Positions 25,108 to 33,565 of a DNA stretch of 64,000 nucleotides are shown here, piece after piece. This DNA comes from Treponema sp. Lineage in GTDB: Bacteria > Spirochaetota > Spirochaetia > Treponematales > Treponemataceae. The translations under genes and the position numbers were made by a program. Under the pieces are notes generated by a model. The model was not told the DNA's origin. It saw nothing but the letters and a program-made list of their open reading frames with translations, and did not search any database. How positions within the stretch are numbered: the stretch's first letter is position 1; each line of letters starts with the position of its first letter. The stretch covers positions 62,001 through 126,000 of the forward strand of contig JAFZOJ010000034.1 of assembly GCA_017550685.1 (NCBI GenBank). The letters are read 5' to 3'.

Positions 25108-26941
25108 AAACATTAATGTGTAAGTCCTTGAGCTGCTGTTCATCAACCGGGCTTGGACATTCATCCATTGGGCTTGCGGCCAGGTTGTTCTTAGGGAATG
25201 CAATTACCTCGTGGATAGATTCCTCATGACACATAAGCATTACAAGACGGTCGAGTCCTGGTGCAATTCCTCCGTGTGGTGGAGCACCAAACTTAAATGC
25301 CTGAACTAAGAAGCCGAATGCTTTTTCTGCACGCTCGCGGCTGTAGCCTACAATTTCGAAAATGCGTTCCTGCAGAGCAGGGTCATTAATACGCATAGAA
25401 CCTGAAGCAAGCTCGTAACCGTTGAGAACGAGGTCGTAGAGGTCACCTTTTACTGCGCCCGGGTCTGATTCCAGAGTGTCCCAGTACTGCTTCTGTGGGA
25501 GTGTGAACATGTGGTGTTCTGTTTCCCAGTGGTTTTCTTCTTCGTTCCATGCAAAATACGGGAAGTCAATAATCCATGCAAAGTGGAATTCGTCGTTTGG
25601 ATTGTAGAGATTGAGGTCCTTTCCAAGCTGTTTGCGTACGGCACCAAGGGCTGTACAGGCAAGCTGCCAGTTTTCGTCGCTTACAAAAAGCAGGAGGTCG
25701 TTCTTTTCTGCTCCAAGTTTAGAACAGATTTCTGCTTCGTGGCCTGCGTAGAACTTAGAGATGCCGCCTTCGAATGCAAGGTCTGCGGTGGTTGAGCTTG
25801 TCGAAACCACCTTCATCCAGGCCAAGCCCTTTGCCTTATATGTCTTTGCAACTTCTTCGAGAGCTTCGATATTCTTGCGGCTGTATTTGTCTGCAACGTT
25901 CTTTACAACGAGGGCCTTCAATCCGCTGCGTTTGTGGCGCTGAATGTCGCGGCCAGCGTTTGCAGCACCTGCTTTGAATGCGTTAAAGTCTGCAAGGCCT
26001 GCCATAAATGCTGCATCCTGCATTTTCATATCAAAACGAAGATCCGGCTTGTCGCTTCCGTAAAGATCAAAAGCGTCTTCCCACGCAATGCGGTCAAACT
26101 TTGCAGGCAAATCGTAGTTCAATGTCTTTTTAAAGATATACTGCATCATGCCTTCGGTAGTACTCAAAACTTCTTCGCGGTTTGTGAAGGACATTTCCAT
26201 ATCAATCTGTGTAAATTCAGGCTGACGGTCGCCACGTGCGTCTTCATCACGGTAACAGCGAGCAATCTGGAAGTACTTATCAAAGCCCGATACCATCAAA
26301 AGCTGCTTGTAAAGCTGTGGGCTCTGTGGCAAAGAATAGAATTTTCCCGGATGAACACGGCTAGGAACAAGGTAGTCGCGTGCACCTTCCGGTGTACTCT
26401 TAATGAAAGTTGGAGTTTCAATTTCCAAAAAGCCCTTGCTGGTCAAATATTCGCGTGTAGCAAAAGCAACCTGGCTGCGCAAAATGATGTTGTGCTGCAT
26501 TGGTTCGCGGCGCAAATCAAGATAGCGGTACTTTAAGCGCAAATCTTCATTGGCAACTACTAAAGTTCCATCCTTCTGGCGAACTTCTTCAATACTAAAC
26601 GGAAGCTCCTGAGAAGTTGTAAATACAAAAATATCGCTGGCTTCTACTTCAATTTCACCTGTAGCCATGTCAGGATTAATATCTTTTTCACTGCGGGCAG
26701 CAACAACGCCTTCTACAGCAATACAATATTCACTTTTAAGGCCGGCAGCAATTTTGCGGACATCTTCACTTGCATTATCGCCAACCATAACCTGTGTAAT
26801 TCCATAACGGTCGCGCAGACGAATAAACAAAAGTCCACCAAGGTCGCGTGTGCGGCTTACCCAACCATTCAAAACAACCTTTTTACCTACATCACTCTTA
26901 CGGAGCTCTCCGCAGGTGACTGTACGCTTTGTATTTTCCAT
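25091..26941 (-). CDS. aspS: Aspartyl-tRNA synthetase
   Basis: A 616-residue class II bacterial-type AspRS. The N-terminal OB-fold anticodon-binding domain, motif 2 (FQIARCYRDEDARGDRQPEF), the bacterial GAD insertion and motif 3 (GAPPHGGIAPGLDRLVML) are all present. The family is usually near 590 residues. Part of the excess is an in-frame palindromic repeat at 25787-25811, encoding VVSTSSTTA in a loop of the insertion domain after GLAWMK. Whether it charges tRNA-Asn as well cannot be judged. The ATG is preceded by AGGAG. It lies five bases downstream of the HlyIII-family gene and is probably in its operon. Confidence 0.97.
   Translation of the reverse strand: MENTKRTVTCGELRKSDVGKKVVLNGWVSRTRDLGGLLFIRLRDRYGITQVMVGDNASEDVRKIAAGLKSEYCIAVEGVVAARSEKDINPDMATGEIEVEASDIFVFTTSQELPFSIEEVRQKDGTLVVANEDLRLKYRYLDLRREPMQHNIILRSQVAFATREYLTSKGFLEIETPTFIKSTPEGARDYLVPSRVHPGKFYSLPQSPQLYKQLLMVSGFDKYFQIARCYRDEDARGDRQPEFTQIDMEMSFTNREEVLSTTEGMMQYIFKKTLNYDLPAKFDRIAWEDAFDLYGSDKPDLRFDMKMQDAAFMAGLADFNAFKAGAANAGRDIQRHKRSGLKALVVKNVADKYSRKNIEALEEVAKTYKAKGLAWMKVVSTSSTTADLAFEGGISKFYAGHEAEICSKLGAEKNDLLLFVSDENWQLACTALGAVRKQLGKDLNLYNPNDEFHFAWIIDFPYFAWNEEENHWETEHHMFTLPQKQYWDTLESDPGAVKGDLYDLVLNGYELASGSMRINDPALQERIFEIVGYSRERAEKAFGFLVQAFKFGAPPHGGIAPGLDRLVMLMCHEESIHEVIAFPKNNLAASPMDECPSPVDEQQLKDLHINVYDTEE
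25787..25811. repeat. Family-B palindrome inserted in frame in aspS
   Basis: A 25-base element with arms GGTGGTT and AACCACC around the family-B core GAGCTTGTCGA. It is read in frame by aspS on the minus strand and adds about nine residues, rich in Ser and Thr. The length is compatible with the reading frame. Confidence 0.8.
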
Positions 26942-26945
26942 AAAA

Positions 26946-27902
26946 TTAAACTCCTATAAAGAACAGCGAGAAGAACATGTAAACATTTGCTGCAAGGAAC
27001 AGACAGTTTCCTACAAGGTGCATAAAACGGATTTTACGCAGGTTGTAGAAGAAGAAACCGATTGTATAGAACACTGCAGAACAAATGAGCATTGCAAAAC
27101 TCTGTGTCGGTAAAACTCTGTAAAGGGTTACCGGCATTGAAAACAAAGAAACGCCGGCGAGTGCATAAAGAACCTTGTTGAGCTTAAGATGCTTGCGTCC
27201 GGAAATTGCATAAAAAAGAACACCGATAGCAGAAACACCCCATACAAAACCAAAAATGGCCCATCCCGGAATACCCTGAATCTTTGTAATTGTATAGGTT
27301 GTATAACAAAAGCCCATAGCAAGGAAGGTGAATACATGCGAAAGTCTGTCAAAAACGATTTTTGGTACCATTGCTGTAAGTGCATGCTGCAGACAGCTGA
27401 ACAGATACATCAAAATCATACAGGCAGAAAAAAGTGTATAACAGGTTACTGTAAGGCTCTTAAAGTCCATGTCCTGGCGAACACCAAGTGTATCCAGAAT
27501 AGCAAGGGCTGCAATAAACAGTGCAGAACCAAAGCCCTGAACAATTGCAGAACCAATTTCTTCGTTTGTAGAAAGAGGGCGTTCCTGCTCCATGTATTCA
27601 ATAGCGCGTTTTTCGTGATCTATACGGCGCTGAGCACGGGCCTTTTTGCGTTCAGAACGTGCATAATCTTCGGCAGCATATTTTGCCTTAAGACGTTCCG
27701 GATTTTTTGAATACTGAATATGTATTTCGCGGACTGTGTCTTCGTAGTCCTGGCGTAATTTTCTAAGTCTGAATTTCTTTTTGAGCTTAAGAGATTTAAG
27801 AGTTGATTTTCTTTTTGCCTTAGACGCTATTTCATCCTGAATGGATACCTGAACGTCCTGGATAGACTCCTGAACCTGTTTAAGTGTGTTTGAGATTGCC
27901 AT
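26946..27902 (-). CDS. HlyIII/TrhA (PAQR)-family membrane protein with N-terminal coiled coil
   Basis: A 318-residue protein. Residues 1-115 are highly charged and helical (KRKSTLKSLKLKKKFRLRKL, RSERKKARAQRRIDHEKRA), probably a coiled coil. The rest has seven membrane segments beginning with NEEIGSAIVQGFGSALFIAA, which resembles the EEI-N-x-HGIG start of hemolysin III proteins. Candidate metal His residues appear at LQHALT, RLSHVF and FMHLVG. The last canonical His seems replaced, so metal binding may be altered. AGGAGG precedes the ATG at 27902. The N-terminal extension is unusual for the family. Confidence 0.65.
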   Translation of the reverse strand: MAISNTLKQVQESIQDVQVSIQDEIASKAKRKSTLKSLKLKKKFRLRKLRQDYEDTVREIHIQYSKNPERLKAKYAAEDYARSERKKARAQRRIDHEKRAIEYMEQERPLSTNEEIGSAIVQGFGSALFIAALAILDTLGVRQDMDFKSLTVTCYTLFSACMILMYLFSCLQHALTAMVPKIVFDRLSHVFTFLAMGFCYTTYTITKIQGIPGWAIFGFVWGVSAIGVLFYAISGRKHLKLNKVLYALAGVSLFSMPVTLYRVLPTQSFAMLICSAVFYTIGFFFYNLRKIRFMHLVGNCLFLAANVYMFFSLFFIGV

Positions 27903-27918
27903 ATATACAGCCTCCTTT

Positions 27919-28689
27919 TTATAAACTTTTTCTATATAATTCATACAGCAGAACGCCGGCCGCAACCGAAACATTCAGACTGTCAATTTTCCCACAAGTA
28001 GGAATTGATACTATTGTATCACATTTTTTATTTAAAAGAACGTCAATTCCGCTGCCTTCGCTGCCCATTACCAGGACTGATTTAGGTGCAAAATTAATCT
28101 GTGTGCAGTTCTGACCACCTGCATCGGCGCCATAAATCCAAAAGCCTGCATCCTTAAGCTGTTCTGCAGCACGAACCAGATTTTTTACAACGGTAACAGG
28201 TACCCAGGCGCTTGCTCCGGCACTTGCACGACCAACAACCTCGTTTGTAACGATATTTGAAGCAGAATTATGCTCCGGAACAATAACCAGATCTGCACCA
28301 AACTGATCGCAGCTTCGGATAATTGCTCCAACATTGTGCGGGTCGGTAATTTTATCCAGAAGAACTACGGTAACCTTTTCCTTTGCAGAAGAATCCAGCT
28401 TTTTAAGCCATGCATCAAAATCCACAAGGTTAGAAGGTGTGTTATTTGACCCGTTCAGCTCCATTACAAGACCGCGGTGGTCCTGCAAAACAGAATCGAG
28501 CGAGCTTACAAGTGAATCAAGCTTTTTATCATCAGTCTGTTCGCAGGGAACTCCGGCTTTTTTGGCTGCTTCCAGGATTTTTTTTACGCGTGGACCGGGT
28601 TTACTGTAATAAAGTTTAAATTCCGGCTTGGTGCCTTCTTTTAGAGAACGAATTTTTTCTTCTATGGAATGGAATCCTGTAATGAACAT
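27919..28689 (-). CDS. rlmB: TrmH/SpoU-family RNA 2'-O-methyltransferase (RlmB-like)
   Basis: A 256-residue SPOUT methyltransferase. Motif 1 is DKITDPHNVGAIIRSCDQFG, motif 2 VLVMGSEGSGI and motif 3 IPTCGKIDSLNVSVAAGVLL, which form the knotted SAM site. The N-terminal 75 residues form a substrate-binding domain like that of RlmB (GFHSIEEKI). RlmB methylates G2251 of 23S rRNA; related enzymes modify tRNA, so the exact target is inferred. It lies 16 bases upstream of the HlyIII-family gene. A family-B palindrome sits just upstream of its ribosome-binding region. Confidence 0.82.
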   Translation of the reverse strand: MFITGFHSIEEKIRSLKEGTKPEFKLYYSKPGPRVKKILEAAKKAGVPCEQTDDKKLDSLVSSLDSVLQDHRGLVMELNGSNNTPSNLVDFDAWLKKLDSSAKEKVTVVLLDKITDPHNVGAIIRSCDQFGADLVIVPEHNSASNIVTNEVVGRASAGASAWVPVTVVKNLVRAAEQLKDAGFWIYGADAGGQNCTQINFAPKSVLVMGSEGSGIDVLLNKKCDTIVSIPTCGKIDSLNVSVAAGVLLYELYRKSL

Positions 28690-28700
28690 TTTCTCTTCTG

Positions 28701-28726
28701 CGGCCCTTCGAGTGCCTCAGGGACCG
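28701..28726. repeat. Palindromic repeat (family B)
   Basis: A unit with GGCCCTTCGAGTGCCTCAGG core, arms CCCT/AGGG type, between the SEC-C gene stop (28740) and the rlmB start (28689). It is 11 bases from the rlmB start codon, so it lies in or next to the leader. Confidence 0.75.
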
Positions 28727-28739
28727 CTGCCTTAGTACC

Positions 28740-29237
28740 TTATCGTCCGCAGCACTGCTTATATTTCTTTCCGCTGCCACAAGGACATGGGTCGTTACGG
28801 CCAACTTTTGCGCCTACACGCTTAACTGTTGTTGGAATAACGTTTCCGGCAACATATTTCCAGTCTCCGTCTACCTGGCGGAACAAAGAAACTTCGTGAT
28901 GAACGTCATGCATCTGGTGCAGTGTATAATCTGCCTCAAATTCAACAATGTATTCATCCTTTTTTTCGCCTTTTTCGGTATTCAGGATTTTAAGACCGTT
29001 CCACTGTGACTGTTTACTCCAGTCTTCGGTTGCTTTGCGGTCAATTTCGCCTGTTTCTTCACCTTCTACACAAGAATTGATGATGTAATCAATTTCATGT
29101 TTTACATAAGAGGAATAGCGGGCTCGCATACAAGCTTCGGCTGTAGGTGCCTTAATTTTTCCTTTGATAATAGGTTCACAGCATTCTGCGTAAGTTTTGC
29201 CCGAACCACAAGGGCATAATTCATTTTCTTTACTCAT
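28740..29237 (-). CDS. YchJ-family protein with two SEC-C zinc-binding motifs
   Basis: A 165-residue protein. It has a SEC-C motif at each end: [13 protein letters not shown] at residues 8-20 and [13 protein letters not shown] near the C-terminus. Between them lies an NTF2-like YchJ domain ([20 protein letters not shown]). SEC-C motifs bind zinc and often mediate protein or ribosome contacts; the function of YchJ proteins is unknown. The length and layout match the family. TAAAAT lies seven bases before the ATG with no evident Shine-Dalgarno. Confidence 0.88.
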   Translation of the reverse strand: MSKENELCPCGSGKTYAECCEPIIKGKIKAPTAEACMRARYSSYVKHEIDYIINSCVEGEETGEIDRKATEDWSKQSQWNGLKILNTEKGEKKDEYIVEFEADYTLHQMHDVHHEVSLFRQVDGDWKYVAGNVIPTTVKRVGAKVGRNDPCPCGSGKKYKQCCGR

Positions 29238-29267
29238 AGGGGATATTTTAATGAATTTGTCGAAGTA

Positions 29268-30470
29268 CTACAATCCTTTGGCCCAGGCATAGGTGCTCAG
29301 ATAAGGGTCTGGGCGAACAGGCTTTGGTGTACTCCAGATTTCTTTTATGCTGCCATTAGGCTGTATTACACCAATTCTTACCCTTTTGTTAAGGTGCTGG
29401 TTAGAGCCTTCGATAGTAATCATGCCTTCCGGTGCAATATAGGAAAGTCCTTTGCAGGCAATACGGACAGGTTCAGTTTCAAAGGTTTCTGCTTTTTCGC
29501 AGGCTGCAGCCCAGAGGAATACTGCCATGTATGCAGCTTCTACAGGGTCTCCAACCTTGGCGTCTGTTCCATATTTTTTTCTGTAAGATTCACGGAACCT
29601 GTTGTTGCTGGAACCTTCAATTGATTCAAAATATGACCAGGAAACATAATTTCCCTGGCAATTTTCGGCTCCAATATCTGCAATATTACCTTCTTCTATA
29701 GAAAAACTCATTACAGGAATTTTATCTGCAGTTATACCGGCATCGTGCAGCTGATCAAAAAAGGCTGTATTGGAATCTCCGTTGAGTGTGTTGATAATTA
29801 CATCTGGCTTAGTTTTGATTATTTCCTGAATAATAAAGCGGAAGTCTTTTTCATTCATAGAAACATAGGCTTCGCCGCACACTGTTCCTTTAAGATGCTT
29901 TAATTGAGCTTTTATGATGCGGTTTGCAGTTTGAGGGAAGACATAATCACTGCCAATAAGAAACATGCGTTTGCCAAGGTTTTCAAAACAAAAATCAATG
30001 GCAGGAACAATCTGCTGGTTTGGAGCGGCTCCTGTATAAACAATATTAGGACTGGCTTCCATACCTTCGTACTGCAATGGATACCACAAAAGATTGTAGT
30101 GATCTTCTACAACTGCTTTTACAGCTTTGCGGGAGTCAGAAGTCCAGCAGCCGAAAATAGTTGCAACACCATCTTTTTCAATTAACTTGGTTGCCTTTTT
30201 ACCAAAAACAGTGGCATTGCTTTCTCCATCTTCAATAACAGCCTCTATTTCGTGTCCCAGCACACCACCAGATTTGTTTAATTCTTCAATGGCAAGTAGC
30301 TCGGCCTGCATAACATCTTTTTCGCTGTTTGCCATGGAACCAGTTAGTGAATGCAGAATACCAACTTTTACTATTTTGTCTTCTGTCTTACGGCAGGAAG
30401 TAAAATTTATGAAGATTAAAACAGCGAGGATTGAAAAAAATGTTCCTGTATAAAGATTTCGTTTACTCAA
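29268..30470 (-). CDS. UrtA/AmiC-like periplasmic binding lipoprotein (type I fold)
   Basis: A 400-residue binding protein. The signal peptide ends in a lipobox-like FTSC near residue 25, followed by a type-I periplasmic-binding domain that closely follows UrtA/AmiC-type proteins: KVGILHSLTGSMANSEKDVM, ELNKSGGVLGHEIEAVIEDG, TIFGCWTSDSRKAV and LLWYPLQYEGMEASPNIVYT. Those bind urea or short amides. I set the start at the TTG at 30470 because AGAGGT lies six bases upstream and the upstream gene stops at 30481; the ATG at 30497 overlaps that gene. No permease or ATPase is near. Pairing with the upstream adenylate cyclase suggests a sensing role. Confidence 0.85.
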   Translation of the reverse strand: MSKRNLYTGTFFSILAVLIFINFTSCRKTEDKIVKVGILHSLTGSMANSEKDVMQAELLAIEELNKSGGVLGHEIEAVIEDGESNATVFGKKATKLIEKDGVATIFGCWTSDSRKAVKAVVEDHYNLLWYPLQYEGMEASPNIVYTGAAPNQQIVPAIDFCFENLGKRMFLIGSDYVFPQTANRIIKAQLKHLKGTVCGEAYVSMNEKDFRFIIQEIIKTKPDVIINTLNGDSNTAFFDQLHDAGITADKIPVMSFSIEEGNIADIGAENCQGNYVSWSYFESIEGSSNNRFRESYRKKYGTDAKVGDPVEAAYMAVFLWAAACEKAETFETEPVRIACKGLSYIAPEGMITIEGSNQHLNKRVRIGVIQPNGSIKEIWSTPKPVRPDPYLSTYAWAKGL

Positions 30471-30480
30471 TTTACAACCT

Positions 30481-33400
30481 CTATTTAATGATTTCAAAGG
30501 TTTTCATCGTGCCCTTACCTTTAATTTTACATACAATCGGTTCGGTAAATTCAAAACCTTTACCTTCGAGCATGTTCTTTAAGTCTTCTGTAATTCTTAT
30601 GGCGCCAGGATTTGCCGCAGATTCCATTCGGCTTGCAACGTTTACGGTGTCGCCCCAGACATCATAGATAAATTTTTGTGTACCAATAACACCTGCAGTT
30701 ACCGGTCCGCAGTTAAGACCTATTCTTATATTAAATTTAATGTCAGCTGTTTCGTTGTAATTTGCAAGATCCTGATACATACCCTGGGCAAACTTTACCA
30801 TTATGCTGGCATGATTTTTATTTGCTTCTGGTACACCGCAGGCTGCCATGTAAGCATCTCCAATTGTCTTGATTTTTTCTACGCCCATCTTTTTGGCACG
30901 TTCATCAAAGCGACTGAATAAATCATTAAGAGCCTTTACAATTTCATGAGCAGAATGTCCGCTCGAAACATTTGTAAATCCTACAATATCAGAGAACAGC
31001 AGGGTAACATTATCAAAGTTTTCACCAAAGGATTTGTCGCCGGTTGTTTCCTTAAGTTTGTCGGCAATTTTATCTGGCAGAATGGAACGCAAAAGATTAT
31101 CTGATTTTACCTTTTCCTGTTCCAATGCGGCAGTACGTAATTTTACAAGAGATTCAAGGCGGATATTTTCCTTTTTGATTTTCTGTTCACGGTAACGGAA
31201 ATAAGCAAAAGCTCCACCAACTAAAAGGATTATGAGTACAACCCAGAAACCAGCACGCTGATAAAGATATGGCTTTTGCCACAAGAACATTACTTCATCG
31301 TGTTCAGATTTAATGCCGTTTCCATTGATTGCATATACAACAAAGGAATGCTGTCCTGGTGTAATGTTAGTATAGGAAACAACACGGTTCATGTCTGGAG
31401 TAGAAAAATCGGCATCAAAGTTTGTAAGCTTATGAGAGAACATAATACGTTCCGGGGCATCAAAACTCAAGCCGGTAAATTTTATGTCTACACGTTTTGT
31501 TCCAGGCTTAAGGACAAACATTTCGTTTGTGGCTTTATGTTCTACATTGTCTACAACAATAGATTGAATATCGATAAGCGGAGTAACATTTGTCTTGTTT
31601 GATTTAAGAGGATCATAAATGGCAATACCATCTACCATGGTAAACCACAGACGACCATTCTTATCTACAATAGAACGTGCAGTACTGGTTGGACCATCTG
31701 AATCAAGACCGTCGTTTTTACTGTAGTATTTTGTATTGACAGTACGTGCTTTTCCAGAGAACAGATTTTCAAGGTCATCCTTTGAAATGGAAGCAATACC
31801 GTGATTGTTTGTAATCCATGCGTTTTTATTTACATCAAACAGTATCTGGAAAACCGAGTTTGTTCCAAGACCTGTTTCGTTATTCAAGGTATCGCACTTA
31901 AAGCGCAGGCCTTTTGTAGGATCAAAATCCTGAATACGGGTAATACCGCTTCCTGTACAGATCCATAAGTTTTCATTTTCATCCTGCGAAATCTTGAAAA
32001 CAACGTTTCCTGCTATTCCATAAGAAGAAGTAAGTCGTGCAAAAACCGTTTCATTTTTCAGAAGGAAGATACCGCCGCCATCTGTTCCTACCCAGACAAT
32101 GCCACGATGATCTTTGTAAATGGTCATTATATATTCTGTTTCCAGACCCTGTGCCTGTCGTATGTTATTTATGCTTCCGTCGGCATGAATAATGCTCAAA
32201 CCTGTGGTTGTTCCTACATAATACTCATCTGGAGCAGTTTCTATGGCAACACGAACCTTGTTTCCAACAAGGCCATTGTCTGTAGACCAGGATTTTATTG
32301 TTTTGCCGTCGTATAAAAGCTGGCCGGGTTTTGTATAACAGCTTACAAGAATTTTTCCATCAGAAATTGTTTCTACATGGCGTATTCGTATACCTGCTGT
32401 ATATTTTGTAAGCGCGTTTGTTTCAAGTTCATCATTTTTATAGCAGAAAACTCCGGAATCGGTTCCTGCCCAGACACGTCCATCAGGAGTTTCACAAAGG
32501 GCATTTACGGTAATACCTAAACGGCTAAGCTTGAACTTACCGTGAGTCATCTTACCAATACCATTGCGGTCTGTTGCAAACCAGATGTTGTCTTCTCTAT
32601 CCTGAATAATTTTGTTTATGTTGGAACCAGAAAGTTCTGGAGCTCCTTTGTATTCTACAAATTCTCCCTTTGTGTAAACAACAAGACCATGTTCTGTTCC
32701 AAACCAAATGTCTCCGTTTTTGTCCTGCAGAATTGAACAGGTTGGAACTGTGTCCAGAAGTGTACGGGTTTTTATGTGTTCTGCCATACCGTTTTCCATA
32801 CGGCAGATACCCTTGTCTCCAAGACCAATCCAGAAAACATCTGTTTTGTCCTGGTATATTGTAGTGGCAAAATAACGACCGAATTTTTCAAATTCCAGCA
32901 GAGGGCGGAAAACTCCGTTTGTATACAGGAAGAAACCGTTTTCATTTGAAATAGTAAGCCAGATGCGGCCAACATTATCACAGAAAATGTGCGAAGCAAT
33001 TACACCACTGGCTGTAGTTCCTGGTGCAAACTGGGGAGTTATTAATTTTCCATCTGGAGTAATATAAACAACACCGCCTGCGGTACCAACCCAGATGTTT
33101 CCTTCTTTGTCTTCTGTAAGTGTACGTATAGAGTTGTTTGGCAGACCTTCGTTTATTGTATAAAGCTTGTTACCTTTATCAGAAATTTTCTGGAGACCTT
33201 CGTCGTTTGAACCAAGCCAGATGTCTCCCCGGGAATCCTGAATGATTGTACGGACAGAAACAAAATTATAAGTACTGTCTAAGGCTCTATTTATGGAAGT
33301 AAAAGCAACACCGTCAAAGCGGACCAGACCTTCGTAGGTTCCTATGTTTATATAGCCGTCGTTAGTTTGATAAATATCGTTGGCTGTAGTACCCGAAAGA

Positions 33401-33513
33401 CCGCCAAAAGCGCTCCAGGACTGATAAACATAGTTGTCAAAAAAACTGTTTTGTGAAAAACAAGGAATAGAGAGAAATGCTAATAATAAACTTATAGATA
33501 AACACTTTCGCAT
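30481..33513 (-). CDS. Receptor-type class III adenylate cyclase with periplasmic propeller
   Basis: A 1010-residue protein: signal peptide, a long two-component-type propeller of Reg_prop repeats (about residues 25-640; e.g. DIWLGSNDEGLQKISDKG), a Y_Y_Y domain, one membrane helix at about 752-772, a short coiled coil, and a class III cyclase domain from about 830. Metal-binding Asp842 (FSDIVGF) and Asp886 (IGDAYMA) are present, as are the transition-state Asn and Arg of VNVASRMES. Substrate-specifying Lys882 and Asp951 (YDVWG) are those of adenylate rather than guanylate cyclases. It should make cAMP in response to an external ligand, possibly via the downstream binding lipoprotein, ten bases away. 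Confidence 0.9.
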   Translation of the reverse strand: MRKCLSISLLLAFLSIPCFSQNSFFDNYVYQSWSAFGGLSGTTANDIYQTNDGYINIGTYEGLVRFDGVAFTSINRALDSTYNFVSVRTIIQDSRGDIWLGSNDEGLQKISDKGNKLYTINEGLPNNSIRTLTEDKEGNIWVGTAGGVVYITPDGKLITPQFAPGTTASGVIASHIFCDNVGRIWLTISNENGFFLYTNGVFRPLLEFEKFGRYFATTIYQDKTDVFWIGLGDKGICRMENGMAEHIKTRTLLDTVPTCSILQDKNGDIWFGTEHGLVVYTKGEFVEYKGAPELSGSNINKIIQDREDNIWFATDRNGIGKMTHGKFKLSRLGITVNALCETPDGRVWAGTDSGVFCYKNDELETNALTKYTAGIRIRHVETISDGKILVSCYTKPGQLLYDGKTIKSWSTDNGLVGNKVRVAIETAPDEYYVGTTTGLSIIHADGSINNIRQAQGLETEYIMTIYKDHRGIVWVGTDGGGIFLLKNETVFARLTSSYGIAGNVVFKISQDENENLWICTGSGITRIQDFDPTKGLRFKCDTLNNETGLGTNSVFQILFDVNKNAWITNNHGIASISKDDLENLFSGKARTVNTKYYSKNDGLDSDGPTSTARSIVDKNGRLWFTMVDGIAIYDPLKSNKTNVTPLIDIQSIVVDNVEHKATNEMFVLKPGTKRVDIKFTGLSFDAPERIMFSHKLTNFDADFSTPDMNRVVSYTNITPGQHSFVVYAINGNGIKSEHDEVMFLWQKPYLYQRAGFWVVLIILLVGGAFAYFRYREQKIKKENIRLESLVKLRTAALEQEKVKSDNLLRSILPDKIADKLKETTGDKSFGENFDNVTLLFSDIVGFTNVSSGHSAHEIVKALNDLFSRFDERAKKMGVEKIKTIGDAYMAACGVPEANKNHASIMVKFAQGMYQDLANYNETADIKFNIRIGLNCGPVTAGVIGTQKFIYDVWGDTVNVASRMESAANPGAIRITEDLKNMLEGKGFEFTEPIVCKIKGKGTMKTFEIIK

Positions 33514-33527
33514 AATAATACTCTTAT

Positions 33528-33556
33528 ATTATCGGCGAAATTTAGTAGAAAAGCAA
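33528..33556 (-). promoter_or_regulatory. Promoter of the adenylate cyclase operon
   Basis: On the minus strand, TTGCTT (33551-33556), 17 bases, then GATAAT (33528-33533). The predicted transcript has a leader of only about seven bases before the ATG at 33513. Confidence 0.6.
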
Positions 33557-33565
33557 ATTCTTTTT

